Assembly: GCF_003293695.1 (NCBI RefSeq)
Contig: NZ_CP029556.1
Coordinates: 382,001 to 446,000 of the forward strand
DNA length: 64,000 nucleotides
Source: Lysobacter oculi
GTDB lineage: Bacteria > Pseudomonadota > Gammaproteobacteria > Xanthomonadales > Xanthomonadaceae
Direction of reading: 5' to 3'
Shown here: positions 56,181 to 62,608 of the stretch, piece after piece
Position numbering within the stretch: the stretch's first letter is position 1
Layout of the letters: every line of letters begins with the position of its first letter
The notes under the pieces: model-generated
Told to the model about the DNA's origin: nothing
What the model saw: the letters and a program-made list of their open reading frames with translations, nothing else
The model's database searches: none
Position numbers and translations under genes: made by a program

Positions 56181-56259
56181 TGGCGGCTTCGTTCCACCAG
56201 CCCAGACGCGGGTCCACGTGCACTCGCGCTGACAAACCACAAATACACAGGCAAATCCC

Positions 56260-56664
56260 ATGAGCAAGCCCTCTCTGCACAACCTCATCAACGAGTTCGA
56301 ATCGGCCCAGGCCGAGCGCAAGCTCCCCGAATTCGGCCCCGGCGACACCGTCGTGGTCAACGTCAAGGTGAAGGAAGGCAACCGCGAGCGCGTCCAGGCT
56401 TACGAAGGCGTGGTCATCGCCAAGAAGAACGCCGGCCTCAACTCCGCCTTCACCGTGCGCAAGATCTCGCACGGCTATGGCGTCGAGCGCGTTTTCCAGA
56501 GCCACAGCGCCGCCATTGATTCGGTCACGGTCAAGCGCCGTGGTGCCGTCCGCGCCGGCAAGCTGTACTACCTGCGTGGTCTGGAAGGCAAGGCTGCCCG
56601 TATCCGCGAGGATCTGGCTGCCGTCGCCAAGGCCAAGGCCGAAGCCAAGGCTTCCGCCGAGTAA
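56260..56664 (+). CDS. rplS: 50S ribosomal protein L19
   Basis: 134 residues, [26 protein letters not shown] and [25 protein letters not shown] in the centre, with an Ala/Lys extension ([14 protein letters not shown]) at the end as in other xanthomonads. Sits at the 30S-50S interface. A terminator follows. Confidence 0.97.
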   Translation: MSKPSLHNLINEFESAQAERKLPEFGPGDTVVVNVKVKEGNRERVQAYEGVVIAKKNAGLNSAFTVRKISHGYGVERVFQSHSAAIDSVTVKRRGAVRAGKLYYLRGLEGKAARIREDLAAVAKAKAEAKASAE

Positions 56665-56686
56665 TCCGATCGGATATCGATCCTGC

Positions 56687-56712
56687 AACGGCCGCCTCGC
56701 GCGGCCGTTTGC
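56687..56712 (+). terminator. Terminator after rplS
   Basis: AACGGCCGC (56687-56695) and GCGGCCGTT (56701-56709) pair around a five-base loop, followed by a short T run. Confidence 0.65.
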
Positions 56713-56725
56713 ATTTGGGCCTGCG

Positions 56726-57130
56726 ATGCAGTCAGCATCACCACCCACGGAAATGCGACTGGATGCGTGGCTTTGGGTAGCGCGCTTCTTCAAGACGCGT
56801 GGCCTGGCGAAGGAAGCGATCGAGCACGGGCGCGTGCAGGTTGAAGGGCAGGCGGCGAAACCTTCGCGACTCGTCAAGCCGGGTTTGGGGCTGAAAATCC
56901 GTAAAGGTGATGAAGTCTTCGAGGTGAAGATCGCGGACTTGGCGCCCACCCGAGGCCCTGCCCGCGAGGCACAGAAGCTGTATGAAGAAAGCGAGGCCTC
57001 CCGCGCACTGCGCGAAAGCCAGAAGGCCGAGATGCGGGCGGCGAGGGCGGGTTACAGCCCACCGGAAACCAAGCCCGACAAGCGTGCCAGGCGACTGATT
57101 CGGGCGCTGGGGGATATCGATGCGATGTGA
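56726..57130 (+). CDS. hslR: RNA-binding heat shock protein Hsp15
   Basis: 134 residues with an S4 RNA-binding domain (MRLDAWLWVARFFKTRGLAKEAI region, about 10-32) and a basic tail. In E. coli Hsp15 binds free 50S subunits carrying a stuck nascent chain. The ATG at 56726 is chosen; MRLDAWLW at 56753 is an alternative and has equal support. Last core-genome gene before the low-GC integron. Confidence 0.9.
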   Translation: MQSASPPTEMRLDAWLWVARFFKTRGLAKEAIEHGRVQVEGQAAKPSRLVKPGLGLKIRKGDEVFEVKIADLAPTRGPAREAQKLYEESEASRALRESQKAEMRAARAGYSPPETKPDKRARRLIRALGDIDAM

Positions 57131-57541
57131 CTGCGCCGGCCATCCTTGTGCTGGTGCAGTCTCCTTCGTTCGGAGCAGATCAACGCAGGGCCTGCAACCG
57201 GCACGTTCTATCAGTAATTGTTCATGAGCCTGCAGTTGGTCCTGTATCTGCTGCTGCATTCGGCTGTTGAGGGACGCGTGCCGCTTTGTCGTTGATCTGC
57301 TTGGGCTATTACGCAGCCTGCGTCCTTTCGGCGGTCCTTGTGGCACAGCAAGGCAGCTGCGATACCGCCGCAGATGAGTAAGCGAGGCCCAGGCGTTTGA
57401 CGTCTTCCCTTGAGATTGCGAAGGGATCTTGAGCGTGTAATTCAACACTGGGGCGGACATTTCCCTGTCTTCAGATGCGGCTCTGCGCTGCACGCAATCA
57501 CATGAACCGGCGTAGTGAAGCAATGTCGTCTTTGATAGGGA
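57131..57541. other. 411-base gap between hslR and intI, no gene recognised
   Basis: Intermediate GC. On the minus strand a frame is open across most of it and could encode a Gln-rich helix (RMQQQIQDQLQAHEQLLIER), but that frame continues antisense through hslR and has no clear start or family, so I read it as at most a remnant. No attC or attI-like pair of core sites and no terminator for intI were seen. It may hold the scar of the integron's insertion. Confidence 0.5.
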
Positions 57542-58510
57542 CTACGCGCGCATGAGGGAATCGAACGGGCTCACGGCAGAGATTGCCTCGTTATCGTTGA
57601 TATGGGCATAGATCATGGTGGTATTCAAATCTTTATGTCCCAGGAGTTTCTGAATCGTCCGAATGTCAGTGCCGGCCTTCAATAGATGCGTGGCAAACGA
57701 GTGCCTGAGTACGTGTGGTGTTACACGCTTCAATATCCCTGCATTCTTGGCGGCCAGCTGTACGGATCTCTGAATGGTCGAAATGTTGACATGCCAGCGG
57801 CCGCTGATACCGGAGATGCTGTCGCGGAATGTGGCACGAGACGGAAATACGAACTGCCAAATGAAATCCCTGCTCATCTTCTGCTTACGACGGCCGTAGG
57901 ACTCTGGCATTACGCAACTCCCAAGTCCGTTTCTGAGATCGTCGGTATGCAATCGTTTGGCCAGCATCAATTGATTTCGAAGTGAGTGCTTGAGATTGAT
58001 CGGAAGTAGCGTGAGTCGATCCTTACGGCCTTTTCCGTCCCGCACCATCACCCTTGATGCTCCGAAGTCGATGTCCTTCACCCGCAAAGAAAGTGCTTCG
58101 GATATTCTCAGCCCGGCACCATAAGTCAATTCACAGATCAGGCGCGCTGGCTGAGAAAGTTGGCTGAAAAGCGTGGTGATCTCCGCTTTGCTAAGCACCA
58201 CGGGTATGCGGTTGTAGCGCTTCGCCCGGATCGCGTCGACGGTCCCGAGTTCTTTTTCGAGCACATGTCGATAGAGAAACTGTATTGCAGCGAGGGCTTG
58301 GTTCTGGGTCGACGCGGATACCTTTTGACTCTTGGCTAAAAAGGTGAGGTAGGCTGCAACCTCCGCTCTTCCCATCTCATTTGGATGGCGCATTCGATGA
58401 AACACGATAAAACTTCGCACCCAATACGCGTACACACTTTTCGTTGATCTGGACAAGCCACGAGTTGTGATTTTGTCGACAAGTTGAATCAACAAGCGTG
58501 GTTTCGTCAT
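57542..58510 (-). CDS. intI: Integron integrase IntI
   Basis: Tyrosine recombinase of 322 residues. N-terminal SAM-like domain (about 10-95), catalytic domain with Arg in TYGAGLRISEALSL (about 130-143), HxxR in TPHVLRHSFATHLL (about 267-280) and Tyr in TTMIYAH (about 301-307). The extra stretch WQFVFPSRATF and QRSVQLAAKNAGILKRVTPH, between patches, is the IntI-specific insert that separates it from XerC/D. Length fits. The ATG is preceded by GGAG buried in a hairpin. It is co-oriented with the cassettes. Confidence 0.94.
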   Translation of the reverse strand: MTKPRLLIQLVDKITTRGLSRSTKSVYAYWVRSFIVFHRMRHPNEMGRAEVAAYLTFLAKSQKVSASTQNQALAAIQFLYRHVLEKELGTVDAIRAKRYNRIPVVLSKAEITTLFSQLSQPARLICELTYGAGLRISEALSLRVKDIDFGASRVMVRDGKGRKDRLTLLPINLKHSLRNQLMLAKRLHTDDLRNGLGSCVMPESYGRRKQKMSRDFIWQFVFPSRATFRDSISGISGRWHVNISTIQRSVQLAAKNAGILKRVTPHVLRHSFATHLLKAGTDIRTIQKLLGHKDLNTTMIYAHINDNEAISAVSPFDSLMRA

Positions 58511-58514
58511 TGCG

Positions 58515-58534
58515 AGACTCCGTGTGTGGAGTCT
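58515..58534 (-). promoter_or_regulatory. Hairpin enclosing the intI ribosome binding site
   Basis: Perfect 7-bp arms AGACTCC and GGAGTCT around six bases, ending four bases before the intI ATG. On the message the 3' arm contains GGAG, eight bases before AUG, so the fold would hide it. As DNA it could also be an operator. No LexA-like box seen. Confidence 0.65.
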
Positions 58535-58562
58535 TTACGTTAGCGATAGTTGAATTAATGCG

Positions 58563-58670
58563 ATTTAACGCCTGAGTTAAGCCGGGCCGCTTTGCGGCCG
58601 AGCGATGTGCTAAACGCTAGCACATAAGTCGAGGCCGCGAAGCGGGCTCGGCTTGAACGAATTGTTAGAC
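58563..58670 (-). repeat. attC site 1 (next to intI)
   Basis: 108 bases from ATTTAAC to GTTAGAC on the plus strand. On the minus strand it opens GTCTAAC, has CGTTCAAGCCG and CGGCTTAACTCAGGC as inner arms, and ends in core GTTAAAT. That last core differs from the GTTAGGY of the others and marks the end of the array. Confidence 0.92.
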
Positions 58671-58672
58671 GT

Positions 58673-59206
58673 TTACATTTTTATATTTCGCTGTTTAAGG
58701 TGGCGGGCGTAAGCGAAAGCGTCTTCTGCTTTGTCAAAGTGCATTTCGCCGACGGCATAATATCGGCCGTTGTACGCGATCCCTTCTTGTGCCATCAGCT
58801 CTGCGTGTGGATGTTTAACTGTCGATGGATCTACCAGTAATTCTTTACTCGCGGAGACGACCCAAAGAGTGTATGCGCCGACAATCGTTCCTATTGGAAA
58901 TGCCAATAGTGAGATGATGCTGACTATCATTAGTCCAGTCATATCTTTCTCTCCCGCAAGTAATTTCTTTCCTCCTGATATTTGAGTTATTGAGAAAGTA
59001 AGTTGTAGAGCTGCCAACACGAACGCCAAAAGGCCTAGTGATCTGATCCAGTCTCCAGCGGTGTCTCCGGCCGTCAAGTCTTTTATGCTCCCGCCGGATG
59101 CGGCGTAAAATATAAAAATCAATGAGCATGCCAGTACGGTCAATCCAATGCCGATCCAGCCCAAAATAATGTTGAATTGCGCCGCTAGTTTTAGATGATT
59201 TTGCAT
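58673..59206 (-). CDS. Cassette protein with three membrane segments
   Basis: 177 residues. Membrane segments at about 12-34, 53-75 and 90-115, then a soluble C-terminal tail (about 118-177) ending YAVGEMHFDKAEDAFAYARHL. No family recognised. GGAAG lies six bases before the ATG. It is the last cassette before intI and has the longest leader (115 bases), which might carry a promoter though none is convincing. Its stop is two bases before the attC. Confidence 0.75.
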   Translation of the reverse strand: MQNHLKLAAQFNIILGWIGIGLTVLACSLIFIFYAASGGSIKDLTAGDTAGDWIRSLGLLAFVLAALQLTFSITQISGGKKLLAGEKDMTGLMIVSIISLLAFPIGTIVGAYTLWVVSASKELLVDPSTVKHPHAELMAQEGIAYNGRYYAVGEMHFDKAEDAFAYARHLKQRNIKM

Positions 59207-59321
59207 GTGAAGCTTCCAAGAGCTGATGTATTCTGGTGATTATTTCTTTAACGCGAGCGCGCTAGGTTCACAGCCCCATGATTTTCATTGGTGCATGCTC
59301 TCTACTGAACGACATCCCAAC

Positions 59322-59430
59322 GTCTAACGCCTGAGTTAAGCCGGCCCGATTTGCGGCCACGGCTGAGTGACCATCTTACGGCGCTCTGCCGAGGCCGCGA
59401 AGCGGGCTCGGCTTGAACGAATTGTTAGGT
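59322..59430 (-). repeat. attC site 2
   Basis: 109 bases from GTCTAAC to GTTAGGT on the plus strand. Outer arms match the other sites; the centre (GCTGAGTGACCATCTTACGGCGC) is its own. It supplies the last codons and stop of the next cassette gene. Confidence 0.9.
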
Positions 59431-59990
59431 GGCGGGCTCGTTAACGTGAACCTGACGCCATCTGCTGCCAGTTCTGTTGGGGTGAGCCAGAGAATGGAGT
59501 TGGGTGGAACCTTGCGGGCTTTAGCGAGCAAGCGTTCGGAGAACCCCGCGTGGCGCAGCATGTCATCTGCCAATTTCATGCGGGCGGGAGATGCGATGGC
59601 TTCAAATGCGCCAGGTGCCTTTTTGACGGGAATGCCGGCATGTAACCCAAGGCGAGCAGTTGCTGTGAGCTCTCGCCGATCAGTGGCAGCCCACAGGCCG
59701 ACGCATGCGCTGGCGCATCTCCCAGCGACGCGAATAGTGATTCCGTGCGTATTTAACAGTTGCGCTGTGCGCTTGGCCTCCAGGGTCTTGCCGCCAGTGC
59801 TCTCGATGTAAACACGTTTTAGGTTCGGACTTCTGGCGATTGCTTTGCGCATTTCAGCCTCGAATCCATCAGTGATACGCCCGAAAGCCATGAATTGTTG
59901 TAACGGCTCTGCGGGGATGATCTTGAACTGGGGCTCGGAGGCAATTGCTGGAGATATGAGAACTGCCAGCAAGATAGCGAGAGTCTTCAC
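59376..59990 (-). CDS. ClpP-like periplasmic protein (COG3904-like), cassette gene
   Basis: 204 residues with a signal peptide (MKTLAILLAVLISPAIAS). The body matches exported ClpP/crotonase-fold proteins: GRITDGFEAEMRKAI, RVYIESTGG and then GRCASACVGLWAATDRREL, where the Ser between two Cys is the likely nucleophile, and LGLHAG with a conserved His. The GTG start at 59990 is chosen because upstream codons are attC. The frame has no stop before attC 2 and takes its last 17 residues (PNNSFKPSPLRGLGRAP) from it. Confidence 0.78.
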   Translation of the reverse strand: MKTLAILLAVLISPAIASEPQFKIIPAEPLQQFMAFGRITDGFEAEMRKAIARSPNLKRVYIESTGGKTLEAKRTAQLLNTHGITIRVAGRCASACVGLWAATDRRELTATARLGLHAGIPVKKAPGAFEAIASPARMKLADDMLRHAGFSERLLAKARKVPPNSILWLTPTELAADGVRFTLTSPPPNNSFKPSPLRGLGRAP

Positions 59991-59995
59991 AAGCC

Positions 59996-60103
59996 ACCTA
60001 ACGCCTGAATTAAGCCGCGCCGCTTTGCGGCCGAGCGATGTGCTAAACGCTAGCACATAAGTCGAGGCCGCGAAGCGGGCTCGGCTTGAACGAATTGTTA
60101 GGC
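59996..60103 (-). repeat. attC site 3
   Basis: 108 bases from ACCTAAC to GTTAGGC on the plus strand. Nearly identical to attC 1, 7 and 8 over its whole length, including the central GTGCTAAACGCTAGCAC hairpin. Confidence 0.93.
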
Positions 60104-60391
60104 TGCGTGCATTTCGAGTTTGACAACCCGATTGAGATTGACAGTCTTACGAGCAGTCCAAAGGTCGTGATTGTCTTGCATGGCGAGCCAGCTTTCCGGC
60201 GTACGTCCAAGCGTCTTGGATAGGCGCAGAGCCATTTCTGGAGTGATCCGGCTGGAGCCATTGAGCACGCGGCTCAAGGTAGACGCAGCGACGTCCAGCT
60301 TAGCCGCAAGTTCACGACCACTAATCCCGTTCGGCTCCAGGTAGATGCCAGTGATGAACTCACCGGGGTGGGGAGGATTGTGCATGCTCAT
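60098..60391 (-). CDS. higA: HigA-type antitoxin, cassette gene
   Basis: 97 residues, XRE-family helix-turn-helix (about 27-80: GRELAAKLDVAASTLSRVLNGSSRITPEMALRL region) with the HPGEFITGIYLEP start of the VapI/HigA group. It should neutralise HigB and bind the operator before higB. ATG overlaps the higB stop (TAATG). Its own stop TAA lies in the attC core GCCTAAC. Confidence 0.95.
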   Translation of the reverse strand: MSMHNPPHPGEFITGIYLEPNGISGRELAAKLDVAASTLSRVLNGSSRITPEMALRLSKTLGRTPESWLAMQDNHDLWTARKTVNLNRVVKLEMHAA

Positions 60392-60669
60392 TAGTGATAG
60401 TCCTCATAGTCGAGAACGTAGACGTGTCCGTCTTTGAACTCAAAGGTTAGGCGCCAATTGCCGTTGACCCAGATTGACCAGCGCCCTTTCAATTTGCCCT
60501 TGAGCGGGTGGAGGCCGAATCCGGGAATGTTCAAGTCGTCGATGACTTGGGCTGTGTCCAGGGCAGAAAGCTGAAGTCGAAGCCGTTTAGCGTGGGCTGC
60601 TTGGACGCCAGCGGTGCTGCCACTTTCGTAGAGCTTGGCCAGACCTTTGTGTCGGATCGACTTGATCAT
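60391..60669 (-). CDS. higB: HigB-type toxin, cassette gene
   Basis: 92 residues of the RelE/HigB superfamily, which cuts mRNA on the ribosome. HKGLAKLYESGSTAGV at the start, LHPLKGKLKGRWSIWVNGNWRLTFEF in the core and VLDYEDYH at the end match the HigB host-inhibition group. Toxin precedes antitoxin, the order usual for higBA. A promoter and operator lie in its own 5' region, and the start codon is almost on the predicted start site. Confidence 0.95.
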   Translation of the reverse strand: MIKSIRHKGLAKLYESGSTAGVQAAHAKRLRLQLSALDTAQVIDDLNIPGFGLHPLKGKLKGRWSIWVNGNWRLTFEFKDGHVYVLDYEDYH

Positions 60670-60674
60670 GGCCT

Positions 60675-60706
60675 AGTCTAGCAGCGTGTTGCGCGATGCG
60701 CAACAC
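60675..60706 (-). promoter_or_regulatory. higBA promoter and operator
   Basis: Perfect 9-bp arms GTGTTGCGC (60686-60694) and GCGCAACAC (60698-60706) around GAT. On the minus strand a -35 TTGCGC (60703-60698), 17-base spacer and -10 TAGACT (60680-60675) overlap it, and ATG follows the -10 after five bases. HigA binding here would block transcription. The only clear promoter in the array. Confidence 0.8.
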
Positions 60707-60712
60707 CGCGCA

Positions 60713-60819
60713 GCCTAACGCCTGAGTTAAGCCGACCTGCGTAGTGGCACGGCGATGTGGTACACGCTACCACGTTAGCCGGGCCACGAAGCAGGTTCGG
60801 CTTGAACGAATTGTTAGGC
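60713..60819 (-). repeat. attC site 4
   Basis: 107 bases from GCCTAAC to GTTAGGC on the plus strand. Outer arms as in the other sites; centre with TGTGGTACACGCTACCACG, related only to attC 5. Confidence 0.92.
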
Positions 60820-60824
60820 GGCAC

Positions 60825-61160
60825 TCACATAATTTTCTTCAAGTTTGGTACTAACCGCTGCCAGCCGTCATCTCCAAGTTCTGCGTCGTCAAACACGAGA
60901 TAGATTTCCCACATATTATTTGAAACCCTGTCTTTGGATATGGCATACCCAGCCAAGTTATTTATGGCCTTATCGAGTTCTTCAAAAGGGGCATCTTGAT
61001 TAATAGCTTTTTTGGCTATATGAACAGCCAGTCGATCAATAAGTGGTCCTATTTCATTTTCATGGCACAGTGAAACTATGCTGTTGAACTCATGGATGAA
61101 CGCGTCATCTGGCTTTGAACGAACGCAGATCTGGTAGAGGGTAGCGATGATATCGGGCAT
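60825..61160 (-). CDS. Cassette protein of unknown function
   Basis: 111 residues, acidic and mostly helical, with no signal or membrane segment. Features are two cysteines (C12, C32), an NNLAGYAISKDRVSNNMWEIYLVFDDAE stretch in the second half. Family not recognised; could be a small immunity or antitoxin-like protein, which is a guess. ATG comes four bases after the AGG of the attC core, which may serve as ribosome binding site. Confidence 0.65.
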   Translation of the reverse strand: MPDIIATLYQICVRSKPDDAFIHEFNSIVSLCHENEIGPLIDRLAVHIAKKAINQDAPFEELDKAINNLAGYAISKDRVSNNMWEIYLVFDDAELGDDGWQRLVPNLKKIM

Positions 61161-61163
61161 GCC

Positions 61164-61271
61164 GCCTAACGCCTGAGTTAAGCCGCGTTGCGTAGTGGCA
61201 CGGCGTTGTGCTAGAAGCTAGCACATAAGGCCGAGCCACGAAGCGGCGTCGGCTTGAACGAACTGTTAGGT
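61164..61271 (-). repeat. attC site 5
   Basis: 108 bases from GCCTAAC to GTTAGGT on the plus strand; shares the GTAGTGGCACGGCG segment with attC 4 and the GCTAGCACATAAG segment with attC 1. Confidence 0.92.
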
Positions 61272-61277
61272 TGCAGG

Positions 61278-61700
61278 CTAGCAGACCACAGATTCGATAC
61301 TGTCGCCTGGAATCCATTTGCCGGATTTGAAAGTGAACTGAATTGAGTCCGTAGTGCCACAGTCTAAATTTGCGTTCTTGTACATCGGCCCGAAAGTCAT
61401 TGTGACCTTGGCCTGATCGCCTGAGATATCAATTTTCCGAACGATTGCGCCCGTAGGTGCAATCTCATACTTGTCGTCTGACAGATTAGATCTGTCCACA
61501 ACAGGGGCGATCATTCTTAGAGCAGCCAAATATTTGTCTGGAACTGTATCCTCGATGGCGAATTTCCTTGGCGCTTCTCTTCGTAAAGTCTGAAAATAGA
61601 TGTCGAGAAGCTGCTTATCTGTTTTAACATCTTGTCTAGGCAAGACATTGCAAGCAGCAAAGGTGATGAGGGAAACGAGAAGGACGCTGCGAGGGACCAT
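61278..61700 (-). CDS. Small exported/lipoprotein cassette gene
   Basis: 140 residues. The hydrophobic N-terminus MVPRSVLLVSLITFAACNV ends in a lipobox-like FAAC (C17). The rest is a soluble beta-rich domain with IAPTGAIVRKIDISGDQAKVTMTFGPMYKNANLDCG and KWIPGDSIESVVC, similar in feel to small periplasmic domains with a disulphide. No family recognised. Start at ATG 61700, since upstream codons belong to attC. Confidence 0.68.
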   Translation of the reverse strand: MVPRSVLLVSLITFAACNVLPRQDVKTDKQLLDIYFQTLRREAPRKFAIEDTVPDKYLAALRMIAPVVDRSNLSDDKYEIAPTGAIVRKIDISGDQAKVTMTFGPMYKNANLDCGTTDSIQFTFKSGKWIPGDSIESVVC

Positions 61701-61708
61701 GATCTGCA

Positions 61709-61768
61709 ACCTAACACCTGAGTTAAGCCGCGCCGCGAAGCGGCGTCGGCTTGGACGAATTGTTAGGC
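61709..61768 (-). repeat. attC site 6, short 60-bp type
   Basis: 60 bases from ACCTAAC to GTTAGGC on the plus strand. The arms TTAAGCCGCGCCGCG / CGGCGTCGGCTTGG fold over a tiny loop. Half the length of the other sites and, from memory, very close to the attC of aadA resistance cassettes. Confidence 0.93.
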
Positions 61769-62059
61769 CGCATGCCTTCGATTCCGCCACATGGCAAACG
61801 CCCGCACTGAGAGAGCGACGCCGGCGAAGACAATCCCCACGAGCGGGCCGCCAAAGATGATGATGCCCGCGAGAACCATACCCGGGCCGTCGCAGGGCGG
61901 AGGGCATTCGCCCGGGCTCGGAAGCGTGAAGTACCAAAGCGCGATTGTTGCCAGATAGCCGGCGGCAAACGCAATCGCGCCAACGGAAAACGCGGACATT
62001 GGCTGGGCGCGCTGCTGCGGCGGCAAGTCGGTGTTCGAGCTTTCGTACGGGTTATCCAT
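61763..62059 (-). CDS. Small membrane protein, cassette gene
   Basis: 98 residues, start MDNPYESS, two membrane segments (about 23-45 and 58-85) and a basic end (RNRRHAA). A PSPGECPPPCDGPG loop with two Cys lies between the segments. MDNPYESS-type starts occur on many small bacterial membrane proteins of unknown role. The stop TAA is inside the attC core. Start at 62059 because the upstream frame is attC. Confidence 0.65.
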   Translation of the reverse strand: MDNPYESSNTDLPPQQRAQPMSAFSVGAIAFAAGYLATIALWYFTLPSPGECPPPCDGPGMVLAGIIIFGGPLVGIVFAGVALSVRAFAMWRNRRHAA

Positions 62060-62073
62060 GATCTGTCGCAGCG

Positions 62074-62181
62074 GCCTAACGCCTGAGTTAAGCCGGGCCG
62101 CTTTGCGGCCGAGCGATGTGCTAAACGCTAGCACATAAGTCGAGGCCGCGAAGCGGGCTCGGCTTGAACGAAATGTTAGGC
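62074..62181 (-). repeat. attC site 7
   Basis: 108 bases from GCCTAAC to GTTAGGC on the plus strand; differs from attC 8 at very few positions (AAATGTT for AATTGTT near the end). Confidence 0.93.
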
Positions 62182-62196
62182 TTCAGACCGAAAGCA

Positions 62197-62493
62197 TCAA
62201 GAAGCTGACCTTGAAGGTCGTTTAACTCTGTAGGATCGAAACAGAGAAACCCATCCACCCAAAATTCCGACAAACCCCAGCAAGATTCCAAAGAGAACAG
62301 TGCCAAAGGCCAGCCATGAAAGGGGTTCGTCAGGGCCGTAATTTATGCTGAAGCCGAACGCAACTCCAACTGCTGCAACTGCAACTCCGAGTAGTGAAAT
62401 TTTCAGCCAATTGCGATAACGGCAACGTGGACAATAAGTGAGGTCTTGCCGGTATGAGAGAGAGCACTTACTACAAGTCGAATAGCCTTTCAT
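62197..62493 (-). CDS. Zinc-ribbon membrane protein, cassette gene
   Basis: 98 residues. An N-terminal zinc ribbon with C7, C10, C21 and C24 (TCSKC and YCPRC), then two membrane segments (about 30-52 and 58-84). The basic tail SYRVKRPSRSAS faces the cytoplasm by the positive-inside rule. Family not recognised. ATG lies eight bases after the AGG of attC 8. Confidence 0.65.
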   Translation of the reverse strand: MKGYSTCSKCSLSYRQDLTYCPRCRYRNWLKISLLGVAVAAVGVAFGFSINYGPDEPLSWLAFGTVLFGILLGFVGILGGWVSLFRSYRVKRPSRSAS

Positions 62494-62500
62494 TTCTGCA

Positions 62501-62608
62501 GCCTAACGCCTGAGTTAAGCCGGGCCGCTTTGCGGCCGAGCGATGTGCTAAACGCTAGCACATAAGTCGAGGCCGCGAAGCGGGCTCGGCTTGAACGAAT
62601 TGTTAGGC
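62501..62608 (-). repeat. attC site 8
   Basis: 108 bases from GCCTAAC to GTTAGGC on the plus strand, same type as attC 1, 3 and 7. Confidence 0.93.

Noticed and set aside
56738..57523. 261-codon minus-strand frame across the gap and hslR
   Set aside because: Half of it is antisense to hslR and there is no start signal or family; kept only as a comment on the gap.
60002..60056. N-terminal extension MLAFSTSLGRKAARLNSGVR of cassette frames
   Set aside because: These residues are translated attC and recur before several unrelated cassette genes, so true starts were set after the attC.
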